41,683 nt of DNA from the NCBI GenBank assembly GCA_964532515.1, contig CAZHKH010000003.1:1-41683 (forward strand). The letters are read 5' to 3'. The position numbers and the translations under genes are program-made. The notes under the pieces are model-generated. The model was given only the letters and a program-made list of their open reading frames with translations. It did not search any database and had not been told where the DNA came from. The DNA is from TMED161 sp964532515 (GTDB lineage: Bacteria; Fidelibacterota; Marinisomatia; SCGC-AAA003-L08; D37C17). Each line of letters starts with the position of its first letter. The first letter of the stretch is position 1. Below are positions 23,410 through 32,778 of the stretch, piece by piece.

Positions 23410-24993
23410 ATGGAAACAAACATACTTTCAATTTTAATATTTTTCCCACTTTTAGGCGTACTAGGAATGTTTATCGCATACATGCTAAAACAGAGTGATA
23501 TTATTTTCAAGTACATCGCATTATTTACAACATCCATTCAACTTTTACTTACAGTATGGCTTTATTTTAATTTTGATCCGGCTATTTTACTCTCATCTGA
23601 TTTATCTGTAAACCCAGTAAAATTTGGTGTTCAGTTGCCTTGGATAGATAATTTTAATATACAATACTTTTTAGGTATAGACGGGCTTAGCGCGCCACTT
23701 GTTCTCTTGACATCATTGCTGATGTTTATATGCATTCTTGCCAGTTGGAATATATCAAAACATGTCTTTGCTTATTTTTCATTATTTTTACTTCTCAATA
23801 CAGGGATGATGGGTGTCTTTCTATCTTTAGATTTCTTTTTATTTTACATATTTTGGGAAGTTATGCTTCTTCCCATGTACTTTTTAATAGGTATTTGGGG
23901 TGGTCCAGAGAGAAAGTATGCCGCCATTAAATTTTTCTTATACACACTATTTGGTTCAGTATTCCTGTTACTGGGAATGATTGCTCTTTATTATTACTCA
24001 GGAATAGAAAGTTTTAATTTAATTGCTCTAATTAGCGCTGCTCCATCAATCAGTGGAGAGCTTTGGGGATTTCAAGTAAAGTATTTAATTTGGTTGGCAT
24101 TGTTTATTGGTTTTGCTATTAAAGTTCCTATTTTTCCGTTTCATACATGGCTACCTCTTGCTCACGTTGAGGCACCGACCTCTATATCTGTTATTTTAGC
24201 TGGAGTGCTTTTAAAAATGGGTACATATGGACTCCTTCGTATAAGCTATCCGCTACTTCCAGGTGAAGTGGTTGCATTTTCATATACACTTGCAATTTTA
24301 GCGGTTATTAATATTATATGGGGAGCAACCAATGCAATTGCACAAAGAGATCTGAAGAAAATGGTGGCCTATTCATCTATTAGTCATATGGGATATGTAT
24401 TACTAGGGATGGCTGCTGTTATAAGTACATCTCCTGCTGGCAGTCAGGCGGGGATGAATGGTGCGGTAATGCAGATGTTTAATCATGGAGTAATCACGGC
24501 GATGCTTTTTTTGCTTGTTGGAATGCTATATGATCGAGCTCACCACAGATGGATTGCCTTCCCTGATGACTATGATAAGCATGAGTTAGCTGGGAAGCTA
24601 GGTTTAGGTGGGGTATCAAATAGAATGCCAGTATACTCTGCTTTTGTAATGGTTGCATTTTTTGCTGGATTGGGTCTTCCTGGGCTATCAGGCTTTATTA
24701 GTGAGGCATTTTGTTTTATTGGTGGATTTACAGTATTCAGATTTTTGACTGTAATAGGAACACTGGGTATCCTTCTAAATGCAGTTTATTTTCTAAGGGC
24801 ATACCAACGAATTTTTTGGGGCGAAGAAGGTGCCAGCAGTAAAGAATTAACAGATATCAACTTAAGAGAAATTTTTATTTTAATTCCTCTTTTACTCTTA
24901 GTTATTGGATTAGGAGTTTATCCAGCGCCTTTAATTGATATAATAGAGCCAGCAGTACAGGGGATAATTGATACGGTGCAATCGGTACTATAA
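23410..24993 (+). CDS. nuoM: Complex I subunit M
   Basis: Antiporter-like proton-pumping subunit, 527 residues, about 14 helices. Seen are F-Y-I-F-W-E-V-M-L-L-P-M-Y-F-L-I-G-I-W-G with the key Glu, the P-F-H-T-W-L-P-L-A-H-V-E-A-P-T-S loop, L-L-K-M-G-T-Y-G-L-L-R and A-Y-S-S-I-S-H-M-G-Y-V. AGGAT about 6 bases before ATG 23410. Last base shared with the nuoN start. Confidence 0.96.
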   Translation: METNILSILIFFPLLGVLGMFIAYMLKQSDIIFKYIALFTTSIQLLLTVWLYFNFDPAILLSSDLSVNPVKFGVQLPWIDNFNIQYFLGIDGLSAPLVLLTSLLMFICILASWNISKHVFAYFSLFLLLNTGMMGVFLSLDFFLFYIFWEVMLLPMYFLIGIWGGPERKYAAIKFFLYTLFGSVFLLLGMIALYYYSGIESFNLIALISAAPSISGELWGFQVKYLIWLALFIGFAIKVPIFPFHTWLPLAHVEAPTSISVILAGVLLKMGTYGLLRISYPLLPGEVVAFSYTLAILAVINIIWGATNAIAQRDLKKMVAYSSISHMGYVLLGMAAVISTSPAGSQAGMNGAVMQMFNHGVITAMLFLLVGMLYDRAHHRWIAFPDDYDKHELAGKLGLGGVSNRMPVYSAFVMVAFFAGLGLPGLSGFISEAFCFIGGFTVFRFLTVIGTLGILLNAVYFLRAYQRIFWGEEGASSKELTDINLREIFILIPLLLLVIGLGVYPAPLIDIIEPAVQGIIDTVQSVL

Positions 24994-26465
24994 TGAATTT
25001 TTTAGACAACATAGCAAGTTTATATTATTTCCAAGGAGAGTTTTTTCTATGCTGCGGAATTCTTTTGCTTTTGATTGTCTCTGTTTACAAGAATGCAGAT
25101 ATAAAGTCTTTTTATATTACGATTTCTGCTTTACTTCTATCCTTGCTGGCAATATTTTTTATAAATAAAGAACTTGACGTACCTTCATTTTTATTTTTAG
25201 GAAGTACTGTCATTGATTCTTACTCAATCTTTTTTAAAATAATTTTTCTATTATCTACCTTAGCGGTGGTATTGCTTACTTACAATAATAAAGAAGTTAA
25301 AAGAGAGGACTGGAGTGAATACTATTGCTTGATATTAATATCCACTCTTGGAATGTTTTTAATGGCATCATCTTCAAATCTTTTAATGATATATCTGGCA
25401 ATTGAGATGGTAAGTATCCCCTCTTACATGCTCGCGGGCTTCAATCACAATGACAAAGGATCAAATGAAGCATCTATGAAATATGTCCTGTATGGTTCTT
25501 TTGCATCGGGCTTAATGCTCTTTGGAATGAGCTGGATATATGGACAGGTAGGGAGCCTTTATTTAAATGATATTGGTTTGTATATGGTAAAGATTCCCCA
25601 GTTTGAGTTTACATCTTTAATTTCATTTATTTTACTGTTCGCTGGTTTTGGCTATAAAATATCATCAGCTCCTTTTCATTATTGGGTTCCCGATGTTTAT
25701 GAGGGAGCACCAACTCCAATTACTACATTTTTTGCAGTAGCTCCAAAGTTAGCTGGACTTTCTCTTCTGATTAGATTTTTATATCAAACGATGATTCAGA
25801 TAAATTTTTCAACCTACACTCTTGAGGCTGCGTATGTTGATTGGAACTTTATTCTTGCAGTCCTTTCAGCGCTCACTATGACAATTGGAAATATTCTTGC
25901 AATCAGGCAGACGAATGTAAAAAGAGTTCTTGCATACTCCAGCATATCTCACGTTGGATTTATTATGATGGGCTTTTCAGTTGTTTCATTAGAGGCTGTT
26001 AGTCATATGCTTTTTTATATGGTTATTTACTCTTTTATGACGATCGGAGCTTTTTCGATATTAATTTTATTTATGAATAAATATTCATTGAATTCAGTTG
26101 AAGATTGGCATGGAATTGGATATATACATCCGATGATATGCTCTTTAATGGTTTTAAACCTTCTTGCATTAGCAGGTTTACCCCCTACATCTGGGTTTGT
26201 TGCGAAATTTTATATTTTTGCGAGTATTATAAAATCTCAAACCTATTATTGGCTTGCTGTAGTTGCTATTTTAAACACAGTTATTGCCCTTTATTATTAT
26301 TTTAATATTGCCAGAGCAATGTTTTTAGAGTCTCCATCTGATAGAGCTCAGAAGGAGCTTGATACGATTCCAGTCATAGTTATAGTGATCACATCAATTC
26401 AGGGGATATTGTTTTATATATACTGGTCAGATCTATATAACATAATACAGAGGCTATTTGTATGA
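24993..26465 (+). CDS. nuoN: Complex I subunit N
   Basis: Third antiporter-like pump subunit, 490 residues. Typical stretches are Y-L-A-I-E-M-V-S-I-P-S-Y-M-L-A-G-F, K-Y-V-L-Y-G-S-F-A-S-G, P-F-H-Y-W-V-P-D-V-Y-E-G-A-P-T-P, and L-A-Y-S-S-I-S-H-V-G-F. TAATG overlap with nuoM and ATGA overlap with the thioesterase. It completes an 11-gene nuoABCDHIJKLMN set with no nuoE, nuoF or nuoG. Confidence 0.96.
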   Translation: MNFLDNIASLYYFQGEFFLCCGILLLLIVSVYKNADIKSFYITISALLLSLLAIFFINKELDVPSFLFLGSTVIDSYSIFFKIIFLLSTLAVVLLTYNNKEVKREDWSEYYCLILISTLGMFLMASSSNLLMIYLAIEMVSIPSYMLAGFNHNDKGSNEASMKYVLYGSFASGLMLFGMSWIYGQVGSLYLNDIGLYMVKIPQFEFTSLISFILLFAGFGYKISSAPFHYWVPDVYEGAPTPITTFFAVAPKLAGLSLLIRFLYQTMIQINFSTYTLEAAYVDWNFILAVLSALTMTIGNILAIRQTNVKRVLAYSSISHVGFIMMGFSVVSLEAVSHMLFYMVIYSFMTIGAFSILILFMNKYSLNSVEDWHGIGYIHPMICSLMVLNLLALAGLPPTSGFVAKFYIFASIIKSQTYYWLAVVAILNTVIALYYYFNIARAMFLESPSDRAQKELDTIPVIVIVITSIQGILFYIYWSDLYNIIQRLFV

Positions 26466-26938
26466 GTAAAAAATCAAATACAGTTAGAACTTCACAGGTT
26501 ACAATGCACGAGCTAGTCCTTCCTAATGACACCAATAATCTTGGCAATGTACTAGGGGGAAGGGTGATGCATCTAATGGATATATGTGCAGCCATGTCAG
26601 CCTACAAGCATGCCAGAACTCATGTTGTAACGGCATCTGTTGATAATATGAATTTTTTAGCACCTGCAAAAAAAGGATTTATTTTAATACTTAAATCATC
26701 TGTAAACTATGTTGCGAATAGCTCTATGGAAGTTGGTGTTAAAATAGAATCAGAGGATCCGTTTAGTGGTGAGATAAAACATACTGCGTCAGCATACTTA
26801 ACATTTGTTTCTCTTGATGAATCAGGGACACCAACAGAGGTTCCAGATATAAATCCAGAGACTGATGTGGAGATAAGAAGATATAAAGAGGGTAAAATTA
26901 GAACAATGCAGAGGAAGAAGGAACTCAAGTCTAAATAA
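26462..26938 (+). CDS. Acyl-CoA thioesterase, hotdog fold (YciA/BFIT-like)
   Basis: Hydrolyses acyl-CoA to free acid and CoA. A single hotdog domain in 158 residues: M-H-E-L-V-L-P-N-D-T-N-N-L-G-N29-V-L-G-G-R-V-M-H-L-M-D40 carries the conserved Asn and catalytic Asp, followed by V-V-T-A-S-V-D-N-M-N-F-L-A-P. It has a charged tail. The gene is wedged between the complex I and NQR gene sets, overlapping nuoN by four bases (ATGA) and nqrA by one (TAATG), so it is translationally coupled to both. The link to respiration is not obvious. Confidence 0.9.
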   Translation: MSKKSNTVRTSQVTMHELVLPNDTNNLGNVLGGRVMHLMDICAAMSAYKHARTHVVTASVDNMNFLAPAKKGFILILKSSVNYVANSSMEVGVKIESEDPFSGEIKHTASAYLTFVSLDESGTPTEVPDINPETDVEIRRYKEGKIRTMQRKKELKSK

Positions 26939-28284
26939 TGGCAACAATTCACATCAATAAAGGCCATAATTTGAAGCTAGCAGGATCTCCTAAAAAAGAA
27001 GTAAAATCTTTATCCTGTCCCAAGAAAATTAAAATTATTCCAGATAATTTTCCCGGAGTAAAACCCAAAATGCAAATTACAACTAATGACCAGGTAAAGA
27101 TTGGAAGTAAATTATTTTTTGATAAAAATAATCCCGAAGTTCATTTTTGCTCGCCTGTTTCTGGAAAAATTATAGATATAAAACTTGGTAATCGACGGAA
27201 GGTGGAGTCGATCGAAATTTCTTGTGAAAATAATGACTATAACTACGATCGATCTTTAATTTCAAAAGAAAACATATCTAGAGATGAAATAATTGAAAAA
27301 CTTCTAGAATATGGATTATGGCCATCTGTAAGGCAGAGGCCTTTTTCGAAGATTGCAAATCCGAAGGATACACCGAAATCAATTTTTATTACTGCTATGC
27401 CCACTGCTCCTTTTGCATTAGATCTAGAGTGTGTATTGAAAGAAAATTGTACTGGCATTAAGATGGGAATGTCTATAATGAGTAAATTGACATCTGGTGA
27501 TGTTAACCTGGTTATGAGTAGGAATAAAAGTTATACAATCTTTCAAGATTCCGATGATTTTGTTGCTCACGAGTTTTCAGGCCCACACCCATCTGGGAAT
27601 ACAGGTATTCATATCCATCACATAGATCCGATTTCTGGAAAAGATGATATCGTTTGGTATATTTCACTTCAAGATTTGAATGATATTGGAAATTTCTTTA
27701 ATGATGGCTGTTATCCAACAGAAAAGTATATATCTGTAGGGGGATCCTGTGTATCTGATCCAGCATTTTATAAAGTAAAAAAAGGGATGATAATAGCTGA
27801 TATTTTAGATCAGCAGAATACTGATACTGAAAGTATTATGATATCTGGAGATGTACTAAGTGGAAATAAAACTACGGAGGATATGCCAATTAATTTTTAT
27901 GATGAGGTACTCTCTGTTATTCCTCATTTTAAGAAGCGTGATTTCTTAGGTTGGATCTTACCTGGATTAAAGAAATACTCCTTATCTAGAACTTTCCTGT
28001 CTTCTTTATTTAAAAAGCCAACTACAAATTTTGATACTAGAATAAATGGAAGCAGAAGAGCTATTATTCCATTTGGAAGGTGGGAAGCTATGTTGCCAAT
28101 GGACTTAATGCCTGATTTTATTATTAAAAGTATACTAGCTAAAGATATTGAAGATATGGAAAAATATGGAATATATGAATGCGACCATGAAGATTTTGCT
28201 TTATGTGCATACGCATGCCAATCGAAGATTGAAGTATCAAAAATTATTAAGGAAGGATTGAGCCTAATGGAGAGGGAAGGGTAG
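26938..28284 (+). CDS. nqrA: Na+-translocating NADH:quinone reductase subunit A
   Basis: Peripheral cytoplasmic subunit of NQR, 448 residues. Family features are the early L-K-L-A-G-S-P, the lipoyl-like C-S-P-V-S-G-K-I segment, L-W-P-S-V-R-Q-R-P-F-S-K-I-A-N-P, F-S-G-P-H-P-S-G-N-T-G-I-H-I-H-H-I-D-P and V-G-G-S-C-V. It begins with a one-base overlap of the thioesterase stop, and its own TAG overlaps the GTG of nqrB. NqrA has no redox cofactor of its own in known complexes. Confidence 0.95.
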   Translation: MATIHINKGHNLKLAGSPKKEVKSLSCPKKIKIIPDNFPGVKPKMQITTNDQVKIGSKLFFDKNNPEVHFCSPVSGKIIDIKLGNRRKVESIEISCENNDYNYDRSLISKENISRDEIIEKLLEYGLWPSVRQRPFSKIANPKDTPKSIFITAMPTAPFALDLECVLKENCTGIKMGMSIMSKLTSGDVNLVMSRNKSYTIFQDSDDFVAHEFSGPHPSGNTGIHIHHIDPISGKDDIVWYISLQDLNDIGNFFNDGCYPTEKYISVGGSCVSDPAFYKVKKGMIIADILDQQNTDTESIMISGDVLSGNKTTEDMPINFYDEVLSVIPHFKKRDFLGWILPGLKKYSLSRTFLSSLFKKPTTNFDTRINGSRRAIIPFGRWEAMLPMDLMPDFIIKSILAKDIEDMEKYGIYECDHEDFALCAYACQSKIEVSKIIKEGLSLMEREG

Positions 28285-29444
28285 TGAAGATTTTAAGAAA
28301 TATGCTTGATAAAGTATCTCCAGCTTTTCACGAAGGTGGGAAACTAGAAAAACTCTACCCACTCTACGATGCAATTGATACAATATTGTACGTTCCTTCA
28401 GAAACGACAGATCATGGACCATACATAAGAGATCATGTAGATGTAAAGAGATCTATGATCTTTGTTGTTCTTGCTCTTATCCCATGCTTATTATTCGGTA
28501 TTTACAATGCCGGATACCAGGCAGCAGGTGCCTTAGTTTCAGAAAAATCATTTTTTGATTTATTTTTATCTGGAGCATTTGTGGTACTTCCTATGTATGC
28601 AGTTGTTTTTACAGTTGGCGGAATTTGTGAAGGATTGTTTGCAGTTATAAGAAAACATGAAATTAATGAAGGTTTTCTTGTCACAGGAATGTTGATACCT
28701 CTTACGATGCCTCCCACTTTACCACTCTGGATGCTTGGAGTGGCTACATTTTTTGGAATTGTAATAGGCAAAGAGATATTTGGAGGAACTGGCTATAATA
28801 TTTTCAATCCGGCTTTAACAGCCAGGGCATTTATCTTTTTTGCTTATCCAACTACAATGTCAGGAGATAAGGTTTGGACTATCGATGGACTCTCTGGTGC
28901 GACACCTTTACTAAAAGTTGCCTCTGGTGCTGGAGATAACCCTGTTTCATTACTTGGAGATTATAGTTGGAGTGATATGTTTTTTGGCTTTATTCCAGGT
29001 TCTGTAGGTGAGACTTCAACCTTATGCTGTTTAATAGGAGCATTTTTTTTAATCATAACGGGAATTGGATCTTGGAGAACAATGTGCGCTGTAATGATTG
29101 GGATGCTATCTATGACATTTATAATGAATCAATTTGGTCAGCTTATTGGGAGTGAGAATCCAATGTTGTTTATTCCACCTCACTACCATTTTGTAATGGG
29201 TGGCTTTGCATTTGGAATGGTCTACATGGCAACAGATCCTGTTTCTAGCGCACACACCAAAAAAGGTATGTGGTATTATGGAATTTTAATTGGATTTATG
29301 TGCGTTCTTATACGAGCAATAAATCCCGCTTATCCTGAGGGGATGATGCTTGCAATATTATTTGCGAATGCCTTCGCGCCACTTTTTGATTATTATGTTT
29401 TAGAAGCCAACGTTAAAAGAAGAAAGATGAGATATGGGAAATAA
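28284..29444 (+). CDS. nqrB: NQR subunit B (covalent FMN)
   Basis: Membrane subunit of 386 residues forming part of the Na+ channel. FMN attaches to the Thr of the S-G-A-T motif, here T207 in G-L-S-G-A-T-P-L. Also visible are F-N-P-A-L-T-A-R-A-F-I-F-F-A-Y-P and Y-M-A-T-D-P-V-S-S-A-H-T. Start is GTG 28284 overlapping the nqrA TAG. Overlaps nqrC by 11 bases. Confidence 0.96.
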   Translation: MKILRNMLDKVSPAFHEGGKLEKLYPLYDAIDTILYVPSETTDHGPYIRDHVDVKRSMIFVVLALIPCLLFGIYNAGYQAAGALVSEKSFFDLFLSGAFVVLPMYAVVFTVGGICEGLFAVIRKHEINEGFLVTGMLIPLTMPPTLPLWMLGVATFFGIVIGKEIFGGTGYNIFNPALTARAFIFFAYPTTMSGDKVWTIDGLSGATPLLKVASGAGDNPVSLLGDYSWSDMFFGFIPGSVGETSTLCCLIGAFFLIITGIGSWRTMCAVMIGMLSMTFIMNQFGQLIGSENPMLFIPPHYHFVMGGFAFGMVYMATDPVSSAHTKKGMWYYGILIGFMCVLIRAINPAYPEGMMLAILFANAFAPLFDYYVLEANVKRRKMRYGK

Positions 29445-30210
29445 TCTAAAGACATATATTTTTATGACGGTTATTACGCTTGTATCTAGCTTACTATTAT
29501 CTTATTCTTATTCATCGCTAAAAAAACTTACCAAGGAAAATATAGAATTTGACATTAAAAGGAATATAGTAAAAAGCGCTGGATACGATATCACCAATAT
29601 GAGCAAGGATGATATTAATAATAATTATAACATCAATATCACCGAGATAATATTAGATAAAAATAATAATTTGCTTGAAAATATTTCCTGGAATAACCTG
29701 ATTGGCATAGAAGACAGAAAAAATGGTCTCACTTACTTCGTAAATAAAGCAGATAAAATTAAATTTAATTTAATAGAGAATAAAGATATAGATACATCCA
29801 TAAAGAAATTTTTACCAATCTTTTTTCATAGTGAGAAAGAAGTCTTTATTATACCAATTTCAGGAAAAGGATTGTGGTCTACATTATTTGGATTTATAGC
29901 GATAGGAAAAGATGGAAATACAGTAAAAGGAATCACATTCTATAAGCACAAAGAGACCCCCGGCCTAGGAGGTGAAGTTGACAAGAAGTGGTTTCAAGAT
30001 AATTTTATTGATAAAAAAATATTTCAAGATGATAATCTGGTGTCGGTAAGGGTGCTTAAAGGTAAAGTGAAAACTTTACCTGAATCCCAATGGCCCCATG
30101 TTGTTGATGGTATCACTGGCGCCACGATCACATCTAAAGGATTATCAGATTTTTTATTACGAGATTTGCGTAGATATGAAAAGTTTTTAAGGAATCCAGA
30201 TGTCAAATAA
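29434..30210 (+). CDS. nqrC: NQR subunit C (covalent FMN)
   Basis: Subunit of 258 residues with an N-terminal membrane helix (residues about 8-28) and an FMN-binding domain. The flavinylation site is T231 in V-D-G-I-T-G-A-T-I-T-S. Other family stretches are G-K-G-L-W-S-T-L-F-G-F-I-A-I and H-K-E-T-P-G-L-G-G-E-V. The FMN would be attached by the ApbE encoded downstream. Overlaps nqrB and nqrD by 11 bases each. Confidence 0.95.
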   Translation: MGNNLKTYIFMTVITLVSSLLLSYSYSSLKKLTKENIEFDIKRNIVKSAGYDITNMSKDDINNNYNINITEIILDKNNNLLENISWNNLIGIEDRKNGLTYFVNKADKIKFNLIENKDIDTSIKKFLPIFFHSEKEVFIIPISGKGLWSTLFGFIAIGKDGNTVKGITFYKHKETPGLGGEVDKKWFQDNFIDKKIFQDDNLVSVRVLKGKVKTLPESQWPHVVDGITGATITSKGLSDFLLRDLRRYEKFLRNPDVK

Positions 30211-30817
30211 AATATTTTCAGATCCTTTAATTGACAATAATCCTATTACAAAACAAGTTTTGGGTGTATGTTCGGCGCTTGCTGTAACTGTTAAGCTTGA
30301 GATGGCAATTGTAATGGCTATTGCATTAACCTTTGTACTGACATTTTCAAATTTAACTGTTTCACTTCTGCGAAATTATATTCCATCAAATGTTAGAATA
30401 ATTGTCCAGCTAATTGTTATTGCAACATTAGTTATCTTAGTTGATCAAGTGCTTCAGGCTTATATGTATGATGTGAGCAAACAACTCTCAGTATTTGTTG
30501 GTCTTATTATCACAAACTGTATAGTAATGGGGAGAGCTGATGCCTTCGCAATGAGCAACGCACCTAAAGAATCTATCCTTGATGGTCTTGGAAATGGTAT
30601 TGGATATGGATCTATTTTAATTATTGTTTCTATGGTAAGAGAAATTTTTGGTACGGGTCAAATTTACGGATATCAGATTATACCGCTATCAATGTACGTT
30701 GAAAATGGTGGATGGTATATGAATAATGGTTTAATGCTTTTAGCTCCAGGGGCATTTATTGTTCTTGGCCTATTGATTTGGCTACAAAGAACCTATACAG
30801 GGTATATTGAAGAATAA
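30200..30817 (+). CDS. nqrD: NQR subunit D
   Basis: Membrane subunit of 205 residues, six helices in the family. It has the half-motif I-T-N-C-I-V-M-G-R-A-D-A-F-A, whose Cys is one of the ligands of the intramembrane Fe-S cluster shared with NqrE. The opening N-P-I-T-K-Q-V-L-G-V-C-S-A-L-A-V-T is typical and supplies the other Cys. TAATG overlap with nqrE. Confidence 0.95.
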   Translation: MSNKIFSDPLIDNNPITKQVLGVCSALAVTVKLEMAIVMAIALTFVLTFSNLTVSLLRNYIPSNVRIIVQLIVIATLVILVDQVLQAYMYDVSKQLSVFVGLIITNCIVMGRADAFAMSNAPKESILDGLGNGIGYGSILIIVSMVREIFGTGQIYGYQIIPLSMYVENGGWYMNNGLMLLAPGAFIVLGLLIWLQRTYTGYIEE

Positions 30818-31443
30818 TGGAATTATTACAACACTATCTTAGCCTTGCAACCAAATCTATATTTATTGAAAATATGATTTTAGCATACTTCTTAGGTATG
30901 TGCTCATATCTAGCTGTATCTAAGAAGATTGAAACATCTATTGGTTTAGGGAAGGCTGTTATTTTTGTTAATGGAATCACAGTTCCCCTTAATTGGTGTA
31001 TTAATACATACCTACTAAAAGAAGGTGCGTTGACTTGGACAGGGATTTCTGGGATGGAGACTGTTGACCTTAGTTTCTTGCATCTTATTATGTTTATTGC
31101 AACGATTGCAGCACTGGTTCAACTCGTTGAAATGATTATAGAGAAGTTTAGTGCGTCACTATATACATCACTTGGAATCTTTTTGCCTTTAATTACCGTA
31201 AACTGCTCTATTTTGGGAGCCTCTTTATTTATGAATGAAAGAGCCTATACATTTGGTGAATCTGTAGTATTTGGAGTGAGTGCTGGCGCGGGATTTGCGC
31301 TTGCAATTATTTCAATGTCTGCAATTAGATTTAAGTTAAAATATTCTAATATCCCTTCAGGGTTGAAGGGCTTGGGGATTACAATGATACTCACTGGGTT
31401 AATATCAATGGCATACCTGGCATTTTCTGGAATTCAACTATGA
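30817..31443 (+). CDS. nqrE: NQR subunit E
   Basis: Membrane subunit of 208 residues, pseudo-symmetric to NqrD. The cluster-ligand motifs are M-I-L-A-Y-F-L-G-M-C-S-Y-L-A-V-S near the N-terminus and T-V-N-C-S-I-L-G-A-S-L-F in the second half. ATGA overlap with nqrF. Confidence 0.95.
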   Translation: MELLQHYLSLATKSIFIENMILAYFLGMCSYLAVSKKIETSIGLGKAVIFVNGITVPLNWCINTYLLKEGALTWTGISGMETVDLSFLHLIMFIATIAALVQLVEMIIEKFSASLYTSLGIFLPLITVNCSILGASLFMNERAYTFGESVVFGVSAGAGFALAIISMSAIRFKLKYSNIPSGLKGLGITMILTGLISMAYLAFSGIQL

Positions 31444-32693
31444 TTTCTGCATTTCTATATAAGAATATAATTGTAGTATCCAGTATCAGTGTTTTCCTTT
31501 TAATTGTATTGCTATTAGTAACAATTATTCTGATTGCTGAAAGAAAATTAATACCTCAAGGAGATGTTAAAATATTAATCAATGGAGATGATAAAAAATC
31601 ACCAATAGTTAAGCCAGGTGGCACATTGCTCTCCGCCCTTTCATCTGAAAGTGTTTTCTTACCTTCTGCCTGCGGAGGCGGTGGTACTTGTGCAATGTGT
31701 AAATGTCAAATTCATGAGGGTGGAGGAGATATCCTTCCAACAGAGCTTACTCATATATCAAGATCTGAAGCAAAAGATAATTGGAGGTTGGCATGCCAGG
31801 TTAAAGTTAGAAATGACATGGAGATTCAAATTCCTGATGAGATTTTTAGTATTCAAAAATGGGAATGTACAGTAAAATCAAATAGAAGCGTTGCTACATT
31901 TATAAAAGAACTAGTTGTTGAACTCCCCAAAGGAGAAAATATTAATTTTAAATCTGGGGGATACATTCAAATTGATATTCCTCAATATAAACTAAATTAT
32001 TCAGAATTCAACATTGAAGATGAGTATAGAGGAGATTGGGATAAATTTAAGATGTGGGATTTAGTTGCCCAGAATAATGAAGATGGTGTGTTTAGAGCAT
32101 ATTCGATGGCAAATCATCCAGCGGAAGGCAATATTGTAATGTTGAATGTTAGAATAGCGCATCCACCTCCTCACCAATGGGATGCTCCCCCAGGAATTGC
32201 TTCGTCATATATTTATAATCTAAAATCAGGAGATAAGGTTACTATATCTGGGCCATATGGTGAATTTTTCATAAAAGAAACTGAACGTGAAATGATTTAC
32301 ATTGGAGGTGGCGCAGGAATGGCTCCAATGAGATCTCATCTCTTTCATCTCTTTCATACTCTTAGAACCGGTAGAAAAGTATCATATTGGTATGGCGCAA
32401 GATCTTTAAGAGAAATGTTTTATGATAATCAATTTCAGAAGATAAAAGATGAATTTCCTAATTTTTCTTATCATGTAGCACTATCAGATCCACTTGAAGA
32501 AGATAATTGGGAGGGATACACAGGATTTATACACCAAGTGCTTCATGATAATTATCTTGAAAATCACGATGACCCTACAGAGATAGAATATTACATATGT
32601 GGGCCACCCCCGATGTTAATAGCATGTAGAAATATGCTTGATGAACTAGGAGTTGAACCTGATATGATTGATTTTGATGATTTTGGTGGTTAG
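31440..32693 (+). CDS. nqrF: NQR subunit F (NADH dehydrogenase subunit)
   Basis: Entry point for NADH electrons, 417 residues. Order: N-terminal membrane helix (about 8-32), a plant-type [2Fe-2S] ferredoxin domain with C78, C84, C87 and C119, then a ferredoxin reductase-like module with FAD motif F-R-A-Y-S-M-A-N-H-P, NADH-binding G-G-G-A-G-M-A-P-M-R-S-H, Y-Y-I-C-G-P-P-P-M near the end and the terminal F-D-D-F-G. It gives this cell an NADH:quinone oxidoreductase independent of the headless complex I. Confidence 0.97.
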   Translation: MISAFLYKNIIVVSSISVFLLIVLLLVTIILIAERKLIPQGDVKILINGDDKKSPIVKPGGTLLSALSSESVFLPSACGGGGTCAMCKCQIHEGGGDILPTELTHISRSEAKDNWRLACQVKVRNDMEIQIPDEIFSIQKWECTVKSNRSVATFIKELVVELPKGENINFKSGGYIQIDIPQYKLNYSEFNIEDEYRGDWDKFKMWDLVAQNNEDGVFRAYSMANHPAEGNIVMLNVRIAHPPPHQWDAPPGIASSYIYNLKSGDKVTISGPYGEFFIKETEREMIYIGGGAGMAPMRSHLFHLFHTLRTGRKVSYWYGARSLREMFYDNQFQKIKDEFPNFSYHVALSDPLEEDNWEGYTGFIHQVLHDNYLENHDDPTEIEYYICGPPPMLIACRNMLDELGVEPDMIDFDDFGG

Positions 32694-32694
32694 T

Positions 32695-32778
32695 ATGAGT
32701 ATATTTGAAATATCATCAATGCTAGTTCAAGGATTAACATCTAAGAAGGCTGTTGACTCTCTTCTTGAAGCAAATTAG
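32695..32778 (+). CDS. Possible 27-residue small ORF after nqrF
   Basis: ATG one base after the nqrF stop, preceded by GGTGG inside the nqrF end; encodes a 27-residue peptide starting M-S-I-F-E-I-S-S-M-L and ending S-L-L-E-A-N. It overlaps the apbE start in another frame and could couple nqrF to apbE translation. No recognised family; it may be chance. Confidence 0.25.
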   Translation: MSIFEISSMLVQGLTSKKAVDSLLEAN

